Shown one piece after another: positions 46,804 to 59,706 of a stretch of 64,000 nucleotides of DNA. This DNA is from Polyporus tsugae (Eukaryota > Basidiomycota > Agaricomycetes > Polyporales > Polyporaceae). Location: NCBI GenBank assembly GCA_024305745.1, contig JAHRBS010000008.1:620001-684000 (forward strand). Direction: 5' to 3'. How positions within the stretch are numbered: the first letter of the stretch is position 1; each line of letters starts with the position of its first letter. The notes below the pieces were generated by a model. It did no database searches. It was not told where the DNA came from and worked only from the letters and a program-made list of their open reading frames with translations. The position numbers were made by a program, and so were the translations under genes.

Positions 46804-49800
46804 TCAGCAGCCCATCACCCCGTCACCGTAGCACAGCACACTACTGCACATGCACATGCACCAAAGGCACGTCGGTGAGCCCGGCCCGCAGCTATCCGTG
46901 GAGGAAGACCACTGTGGCCAAAGGCGAAGACTCCAGATACCCGGCGCAAGGCCGAAACTCGACAAAGAAAAGCTTACTCACCCCATCGACGACCAGGACC
47001 TCGCCACACACGTACTGGCTTGCAGCGCTCGCGAGGAACACGACGGGGCCCGCAAAGTCCCGCGGCTCGCCCCACCGTCCCGCTGGGATGCGCTCGGAAA
47101 TCTGGCGCAGCCGCACGGGGTCTTGCAGCAGCTTCTCGTTCCTATGGAGGAGTTGTGCAAGGCGTTAGCATCGTATTTTTGGCGAGAGAGTCACAGAATG
47201 AAACGTGCAGCTACTCCCATTATGACTATCGACTGACTGGCAACGGGCTACACGTTGCCTATTGCATATTGCACGTTGCACGCCGCATTCCGCGCGGATG
47301 CCGAAATGGCCTGCGCGGCGCGGCCGAGCAGAACCCGACCAGAGACGTGCATCCGAGCTTCCATGTACAGAGACGGCGGGCCCCTCAAACGCGGGGCGCT
47401 GCGGCGGGCGTGCTCATCACACGTGTATCAGGTCACCCGCCGCACCACGGAATGTTACAGTAATGAATGACGCAGGGGGCACAGAAGGGCGGAGCTCGCC
47501 CGCGCCGTGCTAACGGCAGTACCATGGACTGACGCGAGGAGGAGGAAGAAGTACTCGCATTCACCACGTCCACGGCGCGCCAGCCTGGCGGCGCAGGGGA
47601 GACCCGCCCGTCCTGCAAAAACTTCGCCCTCGTGGAGTGCACGTCCAATCCAAGAAGCGGAAACGCCCGGGTCCCAGTCGAGACGTTCAAATCGTAAAGT
47701 TACGCAGTGAGATGCTTCATATGGAGAAAGCACCGCATCACCGCACCGGCGCGCCACAAAGTGCATGCCATGCACTGCGCAGGACAGGACCGCGTCCATT
47801 CCACGTGGTCGCGGACTTCCAACGCGAAGGACGAGTGCGAGCACGCGGCGCTGGCTCCCTGTTTCGGGCAGTCCTCCGAAGTGGTGCTCGGAGAACGGAG
47901 AGTGGGGAACGGAGAACGGAGAACGGAAGAGGACACGGAAGCACGGCGCGAAGGAGCACATAGAAACAGCAGTGGAATGCAGCGATGGAAATCCTGGAAC
48001 CGGGACGTGCAGGCAGAGAAGCGAAGCAAACCGCAAATCGCGACTCGCAGTGGCAATCACCACAGGTCGCACGCCTACCCAAGTAGCCTAAAGGCTACTT
48101 GAACCAGCACCAGCACCAGCACCCGTACCGTGCGTCCGGAGACGTCGCGTCGCGACAAAAGGCAAAATCGAGCGCCCGCATCCACACACACATTTCGCGA
48201 AGGATAGGAAACCGCAGAGGTTAATCTGCTTGGGGAGGGAGGGGAGAATGTGAGCTCACATGTCGGTAGCGATGTAACCCGGGGCGATCCCGTTGACCTG
48301 GACGTTCTCCTTGCTCCATTCGTTGCTGAGGGCCTTCGTGAGCTGCCCGAGCGCGCCCTTCGCCGCCGCGTACGCGGGCACGGTGAGCCCGCCCTATAGT
48401 CGTGCCGTCCCCGCCCCCGTCGTAATGAGCGCAAAGAAGGACGGGAGGCAAGGAGCACGACAGACAGAGGGGCTATTGTCAGCGCATGTAGTGAAGGAGG
48501 GAGGGGGAGATGGGCCCAACGGTGGGGATGGGGATGCGCAGGAGACATTTGCAATTCACAATTGCGGTCGTGCTTACCTGGAAGGTGAGGAGGGAGCAGA
48601 AGTTAATGATCTTCCCGCGGCGGCGCGGGACCATGTGTTGGCCGGCAGCCTGCGAGAGGAGCCAAACTGACTTGAGGTTCACGTTGAGGACCTGTGGGGG
48701 TGGGAGCAGCGAGGAGGCGCAGTGCCAAGAGCGATGCGATGCGACGAAACGGGGTACGAAGGCGCGAGCGACGAAGAGGGAAGAGGATGTAGCGCGTCGC
48801 CGGCGAAACACGACCGCGCAAGGTTTCAGCAGGCCGAAGAACGCGAGACGCGAACGTGATTATACAAATGAATGTGAAAAGATGTGCGCGATGTACGCGA
48901 GTCGCGGGGGGCGGCGTTAGTTCGGATACGACCGAGGTCGGCCACAGATCGTTCGTACGTTTGGCGCAGCGGTGGTTGTACGTACGAGGGGCGGCAATAT
49001 GCGAGGGCGAAGATCGGGACAGTCGCCGGAATTGGGGAGAGCATACAGAAACGGAAACCCGGTGACGTATCGCACGGCCGAGAATTAAAGACAAGACCCC
49101 ACATAGAAGGTATGGCGTAGAGGTGGGATGGCCCGATCCGCGATCAGGGATCAGCGAAGGGTTGCACACGAGAGAGAGCGATGCGCAGCATGCAGTATGA
49201 ATGACCCGCATGACGATTATAACGAGGCGTTTCAATGCGCGTGACGAATGCGCGACGCATATATGTTGGGCGCAGTGGCCAACGAGATGGCCAACGCGCG
49301 TGGCGGGAGGCGAGTAGTGTCGTATTGGGAGACGAGGCAGGGATCCGTAAAGTTGGAGGAGATGGGGACGCGATAGGAAATAACGAGCATGGAAAACATC
49401 CGGGGTTGTGCGAGCAAGAGGAAAGCCGAGGAGGGGTGTGATGACCACCAGGGCAGCGTCGAGAACCAACGAGAGCACGCCATAAGGGAGAAGCGACGAT
49501 AAGACGAGGAACAAAGATTTGAAAGGGCAGAAGATCCAGTTCATGCGTCAGAGAGAGGTAGGCGAGAGTGGAGGGTGAGCAGGTGACATATCCGAAGATA
49601 GACACATGAACGGCGTCATTCCCAGCATGCACGGGAGGATACACGTGCGGGAGGACCACGGTCACGGAAAGCGACGTTTGGAATCGGGGGAGGTGGGGGG
49701 GGGGGAGAGGGACCCGATGAGCGGGTGGGTACCAAGGGGGTGGTTGGGGAGGAGTCGCGGGGAACGAGGATGGGTGATGTGCGGCGGCCGGAAGAGGAGA

Positions 49801-50430
49801 TGTTGGAGGATGCGTGGAAAAGGAGGGAAAATTGCGGGGGTCAGTAAGAAGCCGCAAAGGTGTCAGAAACAACTCAAAACCGAACTGAAATGAAAGAAAT
49901 AACCGAAAAGGCACGGGCGGGAAAAACGGGGAGGCGCAAGAGGAACAACACGCACATCATCCCAGTCGGACTCGGCGAACTGGACGGCCGGGGATCTCCG
50001 CTGGATTCCAGCGCAATTGACGAGGACATGGATCTCTCCTCCCATTGCGTCGAGCGCCTTTGGGAAGAGGCCCTTCACGGCGTCAAGATCTGCGAGGTCG
50101 CACTCGACAGTCTTGACCGGGCTGCCCGTCGCAGAGATTGCATTGGGAGTTTCATCGTCGGAGGAGTTGGGCCGGCGGACGAGACAGATGTTCGCTCCGG
50201 CTTGGGCGAGAGCAATGGCGCAGGCAGCACCGATGCCTGTGGGAGATAAGGGAAGCGAGGAATGGGGGAGCGGGGCCCTGTACGTCAGTGATTTGGGAGA
50301 AAGGACAAGCTTTCTGGGAGCGATACTGTAGAGAAAGAATGAACATACCGCGTGTGGCGCCTGTGATGAGCACATTTTGGCCTGCAAGCGAGAAGAGCTG
50401 CGGGACGGGGACGGTTGGGGTGGGGTCCAT
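46804..50430 (-). CDS. Short-chain dehydrogenase (2-deoxy-D-gluconate 3-dehydrogenase-like) with two giant introns
   Basis: Exons 50430-50349, 50236-49956, 48691-48578, 48393-48260, 47141-46982 and probably 46911-46804. The first five join in frame to 257 codons. The cofactor motif is [20 protein letters not shown], then [26 protein letters not shown], the catalytic Ser in INFCSLLTF and [16 protein letters not shown] block ([19 protein letters not shown]), then [17 protein letters not shown] and [12 protein letters not shown]. This resembles KduD/gluconate-type sugar-acid SDRs; the substrate is inferred. Introns 2 and 4 are 1,264 and 1,118 nt; the other internal introns are about 110-185 nt. 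The 3' end is uncertain: a GT-AG intron at 46981-46912 would give a short Ser/Cys-rich tail, and read-through would stop at 46892. It diverges from the polyol dehydrogenase gene 632 bp away. Confidence 0.8.
47890..47933 (+). repeat. Tandem repeat (GGAGAACGGA)n, imperfect
   Basis: Imperfect tandem copies of GGAGAACGGA within intron 4 of the second SDR gene. Local expansion is one plausible source of the intron's size. Confidence 0.7.
48103..48123 (+). repeat. Microsatellite (CAGCAC)n
   Basis: About 3.5 copies of CAGCAC inside the same 1.1-kb intron. Confidence 0.7.
49695..49705 (+). repeat. G11 run in SDR intron 2
   Basis: A G-homopolymer on the plus strand (C on the transcribed sense strand) in a long purine-rich block, 49660-49830, within the 1.26-kb intron. 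Confidence 0.7.
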
Positions 50431-50776
50431 CACGGCTGATCTCTGGACTGGATTTGCAGTTGCTGCCTGTGCGATTGCGGCGATTGCGACTGCGATGGAA
50501 TCAGGACGACGCTGGTGGCCATCGCGAGGCCGGGACAGTTTAAATATTCAAGTGTGGGCCGGGAGGAGGTGGAAGGAGGTCATGTCCTAAAGCGGAAGGC
50601 GCGATGGAAATGGAGAGTCGGCAATTTCCCCGCATCGGATGTCCGGTGCGAGGCCCGCGGTGGCCTGATGGGGCAACTTGAAGCAGAGCACGGCTGGGGC
50701 GAAAAAGTAGGAGAGCACTGAATGAGATAAGGCGCAAAACGGGCGAGAGGACGGTGGGAGAGGGGCTGGCTCAGGT

Positions 50777-50792
50777 GGGGGGGGGGGGGGGG
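50777..50792 (+). repeat. G16 homopolymer
   Basis: Sixteen consecutive G residues in the middle of the divergent promoter. Confidence 0.85.
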
Positions 50793-50984
50793 CGGAGGAA
50801 GAGAGCGAGTGGTCTGAGAGGTGAAGAGCATCCCGTCTCAGGGTCCACGGTGCTGACTAAGCGGCGGTCGATCACGCAGGTGGGTTCGCGACGGGCGGTC
50901 GGACCGGGAGGGGGCTCTGAGCAGGCCACGGTCCAGTTGAGAACGCGGCTGAACGCCCTCCTCACGAGACTACACCCTTTACAC

Positions 50985-50990
50985 TATAAA
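50985..50990 (+). promoter_or_regulatory. TATA box of the polyol dehydrogenase gene
   Basis: TATAAA 73 bp upstream of the ATG at 51063, followed by a pyrimidine-rich leader. This is the best-placed TATA box in the window. Confidence 0.6.
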
Positions 50991-51062
50991 GTCGGCTCGG
51001 TTGTCGCCTCTCTCTTTTCCGTAAGACGCCCCTCGCCGCTCACATCCTCTCCTCAGCTCACA

Positions 51063-52386
51063 ATGTCTCCCATCGCCCTCCCAACTCACCACGCTGTCGT
51101 CCTCTATGGGGCTAAGGATATGCGCTTCGAGGAACGCACCCTTTGGCCCCCACACCAAGGTCAGGTCCAGGTCGCCGTAATGGCCACCGGCCTCTGTGGC
51201 AGTGACTGTATGTTTCTCTCACCTCTTCATCCGCTACTTCTCGCGTAACTCACAATCTTCCCCACCCCTAGTGCACTACTGGGCACACGGCCGCAACGGC
51301 GACTTCGTCGTACAGGCACCACTCGTCCTCGGTCACGAAGCAGCTGGCATCGTCACCGCCGTCGGCCCCGGGGTTAAGAACCTCGTCCCTGGCCAGCGAG
51401 TAGCTATCGAGGCCGGCATCATGTGCAACAACTGCTCCTACTGTGCCAAGGGTCGCTACAACCTCTGCAAGAACATGCGCTTCTGCTCCTCCGCCAAGAC
51501 TTTCCCCCATTCAGACGGCACCCTCCAGGAGCGTATGAACCATCCTGCCCACGTCCTCCATCCGTAAGTGTTTCTTCTTCTCCGAGCCACATCCCGCCCT
51601 TCCCTTGCCACCTACCCCTCTTCCTCCGACTCGAACACGTGTCGAGAGCATCTTCGCTTACGCTTATGCTTTAACCGTCTTGCCAGAATGCCCGATAACT
51701 GCACCTTCGAGCAAGCAGCCCTTGCCGAGCCCCTCTCCGTCCTCCTCCACGCCTCCCGCCGCGCAGAGCTCACCCCCGCCTCACGATCATCCGTCCTCGT
51801 CTTCGGCGTCGGCGCGATCGGCCTCCTCGCTTGCGCCCTCGCAAAGTCCTACGGCGCAACCCGCGTCGTCGCCATCGACATCAACCAGACACGCCTCGAC
51901 TTCGCACTGGAGCAGGGCTTCGCCCAGCAGGTCTACTGCCTCCCTATCGCCGACAAGGCCAAGACCACCGACGACGCGCTCCGCCGCGCAAAGGAGAACA
52001 TCTCCGCCGCCCTCACCGAGTTCAACATGCCCGACGGCTTCGACATTGTCTTCGAGTGCACCGGCGCCGAGCCCTGCATCCAGATGTCGATACACGCCGC
52101 CGTCACGGGGGGCAAGGTCATGCTCGTCGGCATGGGCTCGCGGAACGTCATGCTCCCGCTCTCAGCCGCCGCGACGCGCGAGGTCGACATCCACGGCTCC
52201 TTCCGCTACGCCCACACGTACCCCACCGCACTGCAGCTGCTGGCAGGCGGCAAGCTCCCAAACATTGAGAAGATCATCACGCACCGCTTCGAGCTCAAGG
52301 ACACCGCGCACGCCTTCGAGCTCCTCGCACGCGGCCGCGACGACGAGGGCAACCCCGTCATGAAGGTCATGGTCGGCTCGCAATGA
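51063..52386 (+). CDS. Zinc-dependent polyol dehydrogenase (sorbitol/xylitol dehydrogenase type)
   Basis: Oxidises a polyol such as xylitol or sorbitol to the ketose with NAD+, probably in the cytosol. Three exons, 51063-51207, 51272-51563 and 51687-52386, join in frame to 378 aa. The medium-chain dehydrogenase layout is complete: catalytic zinc ligands in GLCGSDLHYW and VLGHEAAGIV, structural zinc cysteines in CNNCSYCAKGRYNLC, and a Rossmann motif VFGVGAIGLLACALA followed by AIDIN, where the Asp indicates NAD rather than NADP. The end GNPVMKVMVG is typical of fungal xylitol/sorbitol dehydrogenases. Sequence alone does not separate xylitol, sorbitol and L-arabinitol as substrates. Confidence 0.93.
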
Positions 52387-55300
52387 CTGTAGAAACGCCT
52401 CCTCCCCCTATGCCATAGATCCGTCCACACTTGCGATCTCCTCCTGCTTCTGCCGAGCTCGCGCCATTCATCCTCACGCCCTCTCACGACTCTCATGACG
52501 AGCGATGATGTCGCGTCAAGCGCGCCCGGGCCTTATTGATTTCAACTCTCTGGGCGCAGCAGTTCTGGTGTCGACCACGGTCAAAAAGTATTCCACCCTG
52601 CTCGCGCGCGCGACGTGGCGCCCCATCATCGGTCTTCCTGGTCCTCGTCTCCCCTCCCCTCCCCTCCTCCTTCTCCTGTCTGTTCCTGCGCTCCCATGCT
52701 CGCGCTTCCGTGCTCGTGGTTTGCACCGCCGCACCCGCTTCCACCTTCGCATGCGTCCGATTGTCGTCCGCCGCGTTCCCAATCACATGTGTACCATCAG
52801 AACCCACTTTTCGCTTCGGCCACATGTATCCCTACTCTACCGTTAGTCATAGGCTCGCGCATTCAACGCCCCCAGTTACCCCTTACCTTTACATTCATCC
52901 CCATCCCTACTATTGGATCCCTCCCCGCTCCCCGGCGTCGTCGAGCTCGAGGCTCGGCTGCGCCCTAGCATAACTGGTCGTTCTGCATCGTCGCTGTGCC
53001 CCTGTTTACATCTTATCTATCTCTCACTCTCACACTCTCCGCATCCGCCCGCATTAGTAGTGCACTCAGTACTTACATACATTCCAATATACCGCGCATC
53101 AATCAACCTGCACAGATTGGCGTGCATCAAGATCGGTGTGCCGCCACCCTCCCTATTAAACTTGGCCCAGAGCGCGCGAGCGCGCCACCAGGAACCCCGT
53201 CATTGTCAGGTCAGATGTCGATCTGCGAGGTAAGTGGTAAGTAAGTATGTACAGTCAATCCTCGAGCCCACTTCTCTAACTCCCACTGATGAGGCTTCGC
53301 AACTTTGCAGACCACGATAGCCATTCCCGACCGTATGTCCAAGCCTGGCGCGTGATCGCTCGGAGGCACCCCAGTTCCCGCATGCACTCCCGCTCGCTGC
53401 ATCGCGTCCGCCGCAGGAATGATGATGGCGACGAGCTCGAGGTCAGCGGGTCACGTACGCGTCGGGCCTCCAAAGAACGAGGGTCGTCACGGTGCGCCGT
53501 GCGGTAGGCAAGGTGAGCCCCCTTCCCTTGCCAAGCTTAAGGTGAAGGTTTGAGGAGTTCGATATGGCTTCTCCGGGGAAGTCGGGGGGGAAGGTCCCCT
53601 CTGACTTCATCGCCCTCGCTCTCGCTAGCTTCCACTGGACTGATTATGACGGGAGAGCGCTTGGGGTTTTAGGATTTAGCTTCTGATGATGCGTGCCAGC
53701 TGGTCACGGTGGACGCGCACGCGCGTGCCCAGTCAGACGGTCAGACAGCCAGATGATCCACTTATTTAAAGGGGACGCGACCGCGACACGACGGATTTTA
53801 TGTTTCCATCGGACGGTTCTGCGCTGCGCGCAATGCAAAGACGTCGCGCTAGAGTGCTATTAGGCGAAGCCATGCATATGTGCTCGAGAGTCGAGAACCA
53901 AGTCGCATCTGATTGTTGAAGAGCGCGGACCCGACGACGCGGAGACGGTGAGTTGCCTTCGACCCCATGTTCGTTGGAGTCGCGACCCCATGGTCAGTTT
54001 TCTCTTCTCTATGGTTCTCTAGTTCTTTAAAGAAACTGACATCGCGTCTACAATCGTCCGCTCTTTGCTCGCCGAAAGGCGCGCCTCTTGATCGTGAGTC
54101 CAGTTGATAAACAACCAATTCAAGCACTGCTGTCTCGAGCTCCATACCCGGCGATGTAAACGTCAACCCCCCTGTGACCTTGGGGGAGTCGGAACTGACG
54201 CACTTTGGGCCCTCTAGATTTTCTCTGCGCATTCCTCATGCACGCACGCTCGCATCATCCGCGGGACCCGAGTCGGTACCAGTACCCCCGGTGAGTCCGC
54301 GTCGCTACTCCATTCTGAATCCTCTCCCTCCCTGCTACGTTTTGCGCGAGGCGGGGTGCCTTTACATGATGTTCATTTTATACACTGCGGCGCGCAGCCT
54401 GCCAACTTCGAAGGTCGAATTGGGACCGAAGAGAGTCTCGATATCTCCCACACTGCATCATCGCGTCCTCTGCGTACGTTATATGCTTACGAGATCGTAC
54501 AGTGCGCAATGTGCTTCGCCCTGCGAGGAGGCCTCGAGGAGTTAGGCCCACTGGACCGACCCGACCGCCGTGCGCGTATACACAAATAGCATTCTCTCCC
54601 TGGATCAGGTTCGTCGGGGCGCTCCACGTACGTTTCAGCGGGCCACTTCTGCGTGCGTACGTGCGGTACGTTCATACCAAAGCTATGCCATGAACGATTG
54701 CGTACGCAGGGCCACCGGCTGTCCGGCTCGCACCTCGCAATAGGCATGCAAACAGACGCGTCTCGAAGCTGAAGGCCCAGCGGCGCGCACTTCCTACTGC
54801 TCCAGTACGTACGTACGTGTGGCACGCAACAATGGCCAAGCTCTCCGAGGCGAGTCTTCCCGTGTTCCGTATCCGCTTTGTTCTCGAGTCCCGCTGCCAG
54901 CAGATCTCAGCCATCATCTGCCAGCCTTGCCGTACTTACCCGCAGCTTCTGCGCAAGGCCCGCTATCCGAACGAACGGACGATCGACCACTGAGCTCCGC
55001 GCCTGCATATGTCCATCCGCTCATACCGACCGTGCTGCAACATTCGAAGACGAGCGAGCAAGTATTTTGAGGACGAGCTTCCCGAGTACGACGCCGAGTC
55101 CCACGTTCTACCGGCGCCCATACCGGGCCCGGAGCCAAGCATCTCCGGAAAGGGCAGGGGACCGGAACGGAAGAACCGGCGTTCGCTTCTGAGCGTCCGA
55201 ACCGCGGGCTCTTGCGCTCTCACCGTCACGGTCCTTGGTGCTCGATGCTGACGCTGCTGTCCACGTTCAGGCGCAAGGATCCTGGGAGACGGCGCGGAGA

Positions 55301-58300
55301 GAGACGCTTCCACCGGCTCGGGAAAATCCCAGTGCGTCTTGTCGATTTCCTGTGGCGGTTGGCGGAGTGCGAGAAGTACTATGACGTCTCATGCTAGCAG
55401 ACGCGAAGAAGAAGGAGGAGGCACTACGTGTACGTACTTGCCTGCCTGATACACGACTGGTCCTATCATCGTACTCCGAGGTCTCCCGGTGCGCCCATGT
55501 CCACAGCCTTCCTTTGACCTTGGCAATGGAAGCTGCCGCCACTCGCACCTTCTAACGAGGCTGGGACCGCGATCCCTAATCACAACCGTTCCTTTGTTCC
55601 GCGCGTCGCTTGCCCGTGGGCCCTTCGAAGCGCATGTAAATCGAACGACAAACGCACCAGCTTCCCCCGCCATCGGACTCGGAGCCCGTGGGCTATTCTC
55701 GTGACGGGGCGTGGCCTGGTCGGGCTCCTACTCTACGACTCTGCGCTGGTGAGTGTCAATCGCTTTCCGCTTCCTGTGAGATCGCACCGAGGCGGTGCTG
55801 GGGAATCCGTACCGGACTCGTCGCATTCGGACTCCGAAGTGCCAACGTTCAATTATCCAGAGCGGACAAGCCTCCAGAATACCGGCCCCGTCCCGTTGCG
55901 AATGTGCGGCCTGTGGGCTGTTCCGAGTTCCACCCGAGTTTGCGTTCGTCACCGTGTCGCTTCATAGCGACTTGCGAAAACGCCCGAAAACTGAGAATGC
56001 TGGGCAGCGCGGGGAACCATCACCCTGGCGTTCTGTATAGCGGTGTCGTCATATGCGGACCATAGCACGGTTCCTGGTCTCGAGGTCCACCTGCAGATGA
56101 AACGCGGTCGACGCCTCCATCCTGACGCTGTCCGAATACCGGTGGACAGCCGTCGTATATGCTTTCATTTGCTTGCCGGCGGCAGACGTCCGCTACGAGC
56201 CACTCCGCATTTGCCGCTCGGACTACGAAGGTTCGTAACCGGGGGCGCGGTGCGAGTTTTTACGTTGTACGCAGAGTCAAGGTTCCACCGTAGGCGCACC
56301 TTCAGGTTCCTGCGCCAACCGTGGAACACACGCTGAATTGCGGCCCCTTTGACAGTGCGCTCTGCTCCGTTCTCGATGGAGCGTATTCGTGCATGTGGGG
56401 TGTGCACCACCTCCACTTCACGTCTGCAACTGAGGACGTTGCAGACAAAGTGGCTTGAGTTCGAATTCACTCCTGAGGCGTCCAGCAAGCACCCGGCGTA
56501 CGTATATGCGTACAAGATAACGATGGCGGAAAGGCCTCACCACATTCTCATGACACCCTCTCTCGACAGCAGACGCCCGCTCGAGCCACAATCGAACATA
56601 ACTTTGTACCACCACCACATTGCCTGCGAGATCCCGGGTCGATAAGAGCGAGATCACACGTCCCCGCTCTCCACGCAAAGTGCCCGTAAGCATCAGCGCA
56701 AGCGCTGTAATTTAGGTCCCGAAAGCCCGAGTCCGGCCTGCGGGATGCAGAAGGATGGATTAATGTTCGCCCGTGTTCTGGCAGCCCCCTCGCGGCGACT
56801 AGCGAGGACGAATGCGAGTCTTGACATTTGCGTCTGACAAACACAAACACTCAAGAAGGTATCGATAGAGGCGTGTTTCCTTCTCCGCCTTGCTTCTTCG
56901 CGGCCCGGGTTGATCCCGTACATACCTCCGCCAGCCGCCACCTCGTCTCGTAACTCGTTGGACGCGAGATCGCGTCGGCATCGGCGTGTTGACCCGATCC
57001 GACTTCCTGAAGTCTACAGGGGGAGGGTGGGAGCCGCGAGAAGTATAATATAATCACAGCGAGCGAAGGCGAGATGACACAATGGGAAAAAATGAGCAAC
57101 AGACAGTGGTGCATACTGCTTTGTACCGTCGCAACACCATCCCCGGCCACCCAACTGCATACCTGCAGTGCTCAGTCACCCCCACAAACCCAATCGCGAA
57201 ACCGCCGAGTTCCCGAGTCCCAGCCGGTCGGTTGGGAAGAGAACGCGGAATGCCAGCGTGGATGGGAAGACCGAAGAACAAGAACACGGTACACCTAGCG
57301 CGCTCGGTCTGTGCAAGGGGCCGACGTCGCGATCACCGATGTGTTCTATACATCTGCGTCCCGATTCTCTAGATCTCTCTCTCTCGCCTCTGTTGCTTCG
57401 TACCGGGCGCGCACATCGTGGTCCCTGCCCATCGATCATAAATACACCTACACACTGAACTGAGAGCAGTGCGATGCGGCGTTAGGCTGCAGAAGGTCGC
57501 GACGGAGGAAGGCCGGGAACCCCGGCGTGTCCTAGCAATAGGACAGCGGCCCACCACCACCGTTCTGTACAACTCGAAGGGGCCGCTGCCGGCATGGAGG
57601 AGGCTGCAGATGGACAGGGCCACTTCTCGTATACTGCGCCCCCGCGTACGTTCACGCACATTTACCGAGTTATGTACTGTACCTGTACCGAGTGACGGGC
57701 ACGGGATGTCATGAAGCGGGGGAAAGTGGCAGAAGAAGGCATGTGCATGCATATTCCATGCATAATGCAGACTGTCGCTTTGTCGGAATGTTCTATCAAC
57801 TAGTATCCCTGCTGTACTTGCGGCGCGGAGATACTGTACTTACTTACATGTGTACTCGCAGAGGAGGGCTCCAGACGAGACGAGAGTTCTGCGGCTATGA
57901 TGATAGCGTGGCTGATGGACGCGAACAGGCACCGCGAGCCGCAAATACACCCGCGGGAAGCGGCCGAAGGCTACAGCCAGACCACATCTCGCCGTTCGTA
58001 GCAGAGTCGACGGACTGTAGCGAGCTGGAAATACGATACGAGTCGGACGGTCGGCCAGACACGCACTCGCGTGGAGCGTTGCACGAGGCAGGAGAAGACG
58101 CCGTCGGCCTGGCGAAGCCAGAACACTAATAGTAATATCACCTGGGCGACGGAAAGGTAGGAGAAGGGAAGGAGGGGGCCCTGGAGAGGAACCAGGACTA
58201 GGACTCGGGCGGCGCAGGGACAATAATAATAGTAATTACGCATAGGGTTCAACGCTTGAGCTTCGGGACGCGAGAACACGAGCTGGGAGGCACGAGTTTA

Positions 58301-59693
58301 GCTTGTTTCCGCCGTGATGCGCCGGAGATACCACTATGTACTGTGCACATGTATAATTGCAAGGTTGTTGTTCCTTGAGCTCCCCCGCCCGTGCATGCAG
58401 CCTCAGGCCTCAGGTCTGGTCGGGACGCGGCACGCAGGAGGAGCATATATACTTACGGCCAAATGGCCCGCGCCTGCGCGCGCTGTCCTTCCAGAAGAAA
58501 CTGGGCATCCTGCGCACCAGCTACTGTACTGTAGATAGCCCAAGCGGAGCGGTTCGTCTCCCCACGCAAGCGCCACAACGGCGCGCCAAAGATAGGAAGA
58601 AGCCGCGGGATGCCCGTGCGAGTGCACAAACCGGGCGTGTCTCCAACCCCTGAGTTCGCGAACGGGAAGACGACCTGCCATACGCGAACGCGTCCACGGC
58701 GCAGCGGGCGCGCGACCCGGGTGCACGTTACAGCGCAAGCGCACGGGGGCGTGAGGAATATGGCTGTGAGGGCCCGCGGGGAAGGAGGCGGGTGCGGGAA
58801 GCGGGGAGTCTTGGGCGAACAAACGCCCTGGACTGCGCTCGGAGCGTAGCGAGCCACACACGCATGTGAGCGTCTGCCATTCAGTACTCAGTGCGCGTTC
58901 TCGCGTTCATTGACGTAACACGCCCATCCTGCCGGACGGTGGATGATGCCTGTGCCGCACGCACGGGGTCCGTGCGATAGTCACCAGACCCTGTACGTCT
59001 ATGGCTTTGGGTGCGAAGGTGCGCTAGCGACATCGGAACTTGCGTACTGTACAGCACCTGCGATGCTGTAGCTAGTGAGGAGTTGTGGAGTGATATCAGG
59101 GACGTAGAACGGCTCACACGTGGGTTTGCGAACGCGCGACAATTTCTGTCGTCATTCGTCATTGCGGCAGACCGCGTTCGGGGCTGCCGCAACATTGTCA
59201 TTCTGCATGTCTGTGTGGACAAGCCGTGAAAGGCGTGAGCACCCGGACCGAGCGATCGATGAGAACGCATACTCGCGGGCAGAAACGCCGGGCTTCGGAG
59301 TCGGAGTGTTGCGCGCGAGATCCAGATTTGACTTCGGGGAGCATCCGGATGGTCGCTTGGGCTCGCTCGGTCGACTCAACGTCTCGGTGCGTCGAGCACG
59401 CTGGTACCATACTCCAAACAGAACGCAGAAACATATGTGCGCTGTGCGTGACGTCGCTACACGAACATGTACGTAAGGCGGGTGAAGGGACATACAAATT
59501 TCGGATCTTAGCCACCCTTTGGGGCCTGGTGGTTGCTGCAAGGAGTACGATGTCTTCCTGGAGCAGATAGGGGGATCAATTAGCAGCATGGGCGGTTGAA
59601 GTGCTGTCCAGAGTTCACCGCAATCACCCGGGAGACGGTACGATGCGTCACCACGCAGATCGTCACGAAACCGCACCGAGCGTGCAAGGAACA

Positions 59694-59706
59694 CCCCCCC
59701 CCCCCC
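59694..59706 (+). repeat. C13 homopolymer
   Basis: Thirteen consecutive C residues in the gene-poor region. Confidence 0.85.

Larger units (their letters stand above)
50431..51062. promoter_or_regulatory. Divergent promoter between the SDR and the polyol dehydrogenase
   Basis: 632 bp between two divergent ATGs. It holds a G16 run at 50777-50792, a TTTAAATA element near 50539-50546 (about 110 bp upstream of the SDR ATG on its strand) and TATAAA at 50985-50990. The segment next to the plus-strand ATG is CT-rich. A shared regulatory region is inferred. Confidence 0.5.

Noticed and set aside
48603..49544. 313-codon open frame on the minus strand
   Set aside because: Lies across an SDR exon and its long intron in a different frame. 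No protein-like blocks beyond leucine/serine-rich composition.
49144..49914. 256-codon open frame in SDR intron 2
   Set aside because: Rich in Pro, Leu and Ser from a purine-rich complement. No domain, no start context.
53212..53358. Tiny spliced ORF starting MSICE with consensus GTAAGT and TTGCAG sites
   Set aside because: Only 17 residues. Too short to support, and no CaaX or secretion signal to suggest a peptide pheromone.
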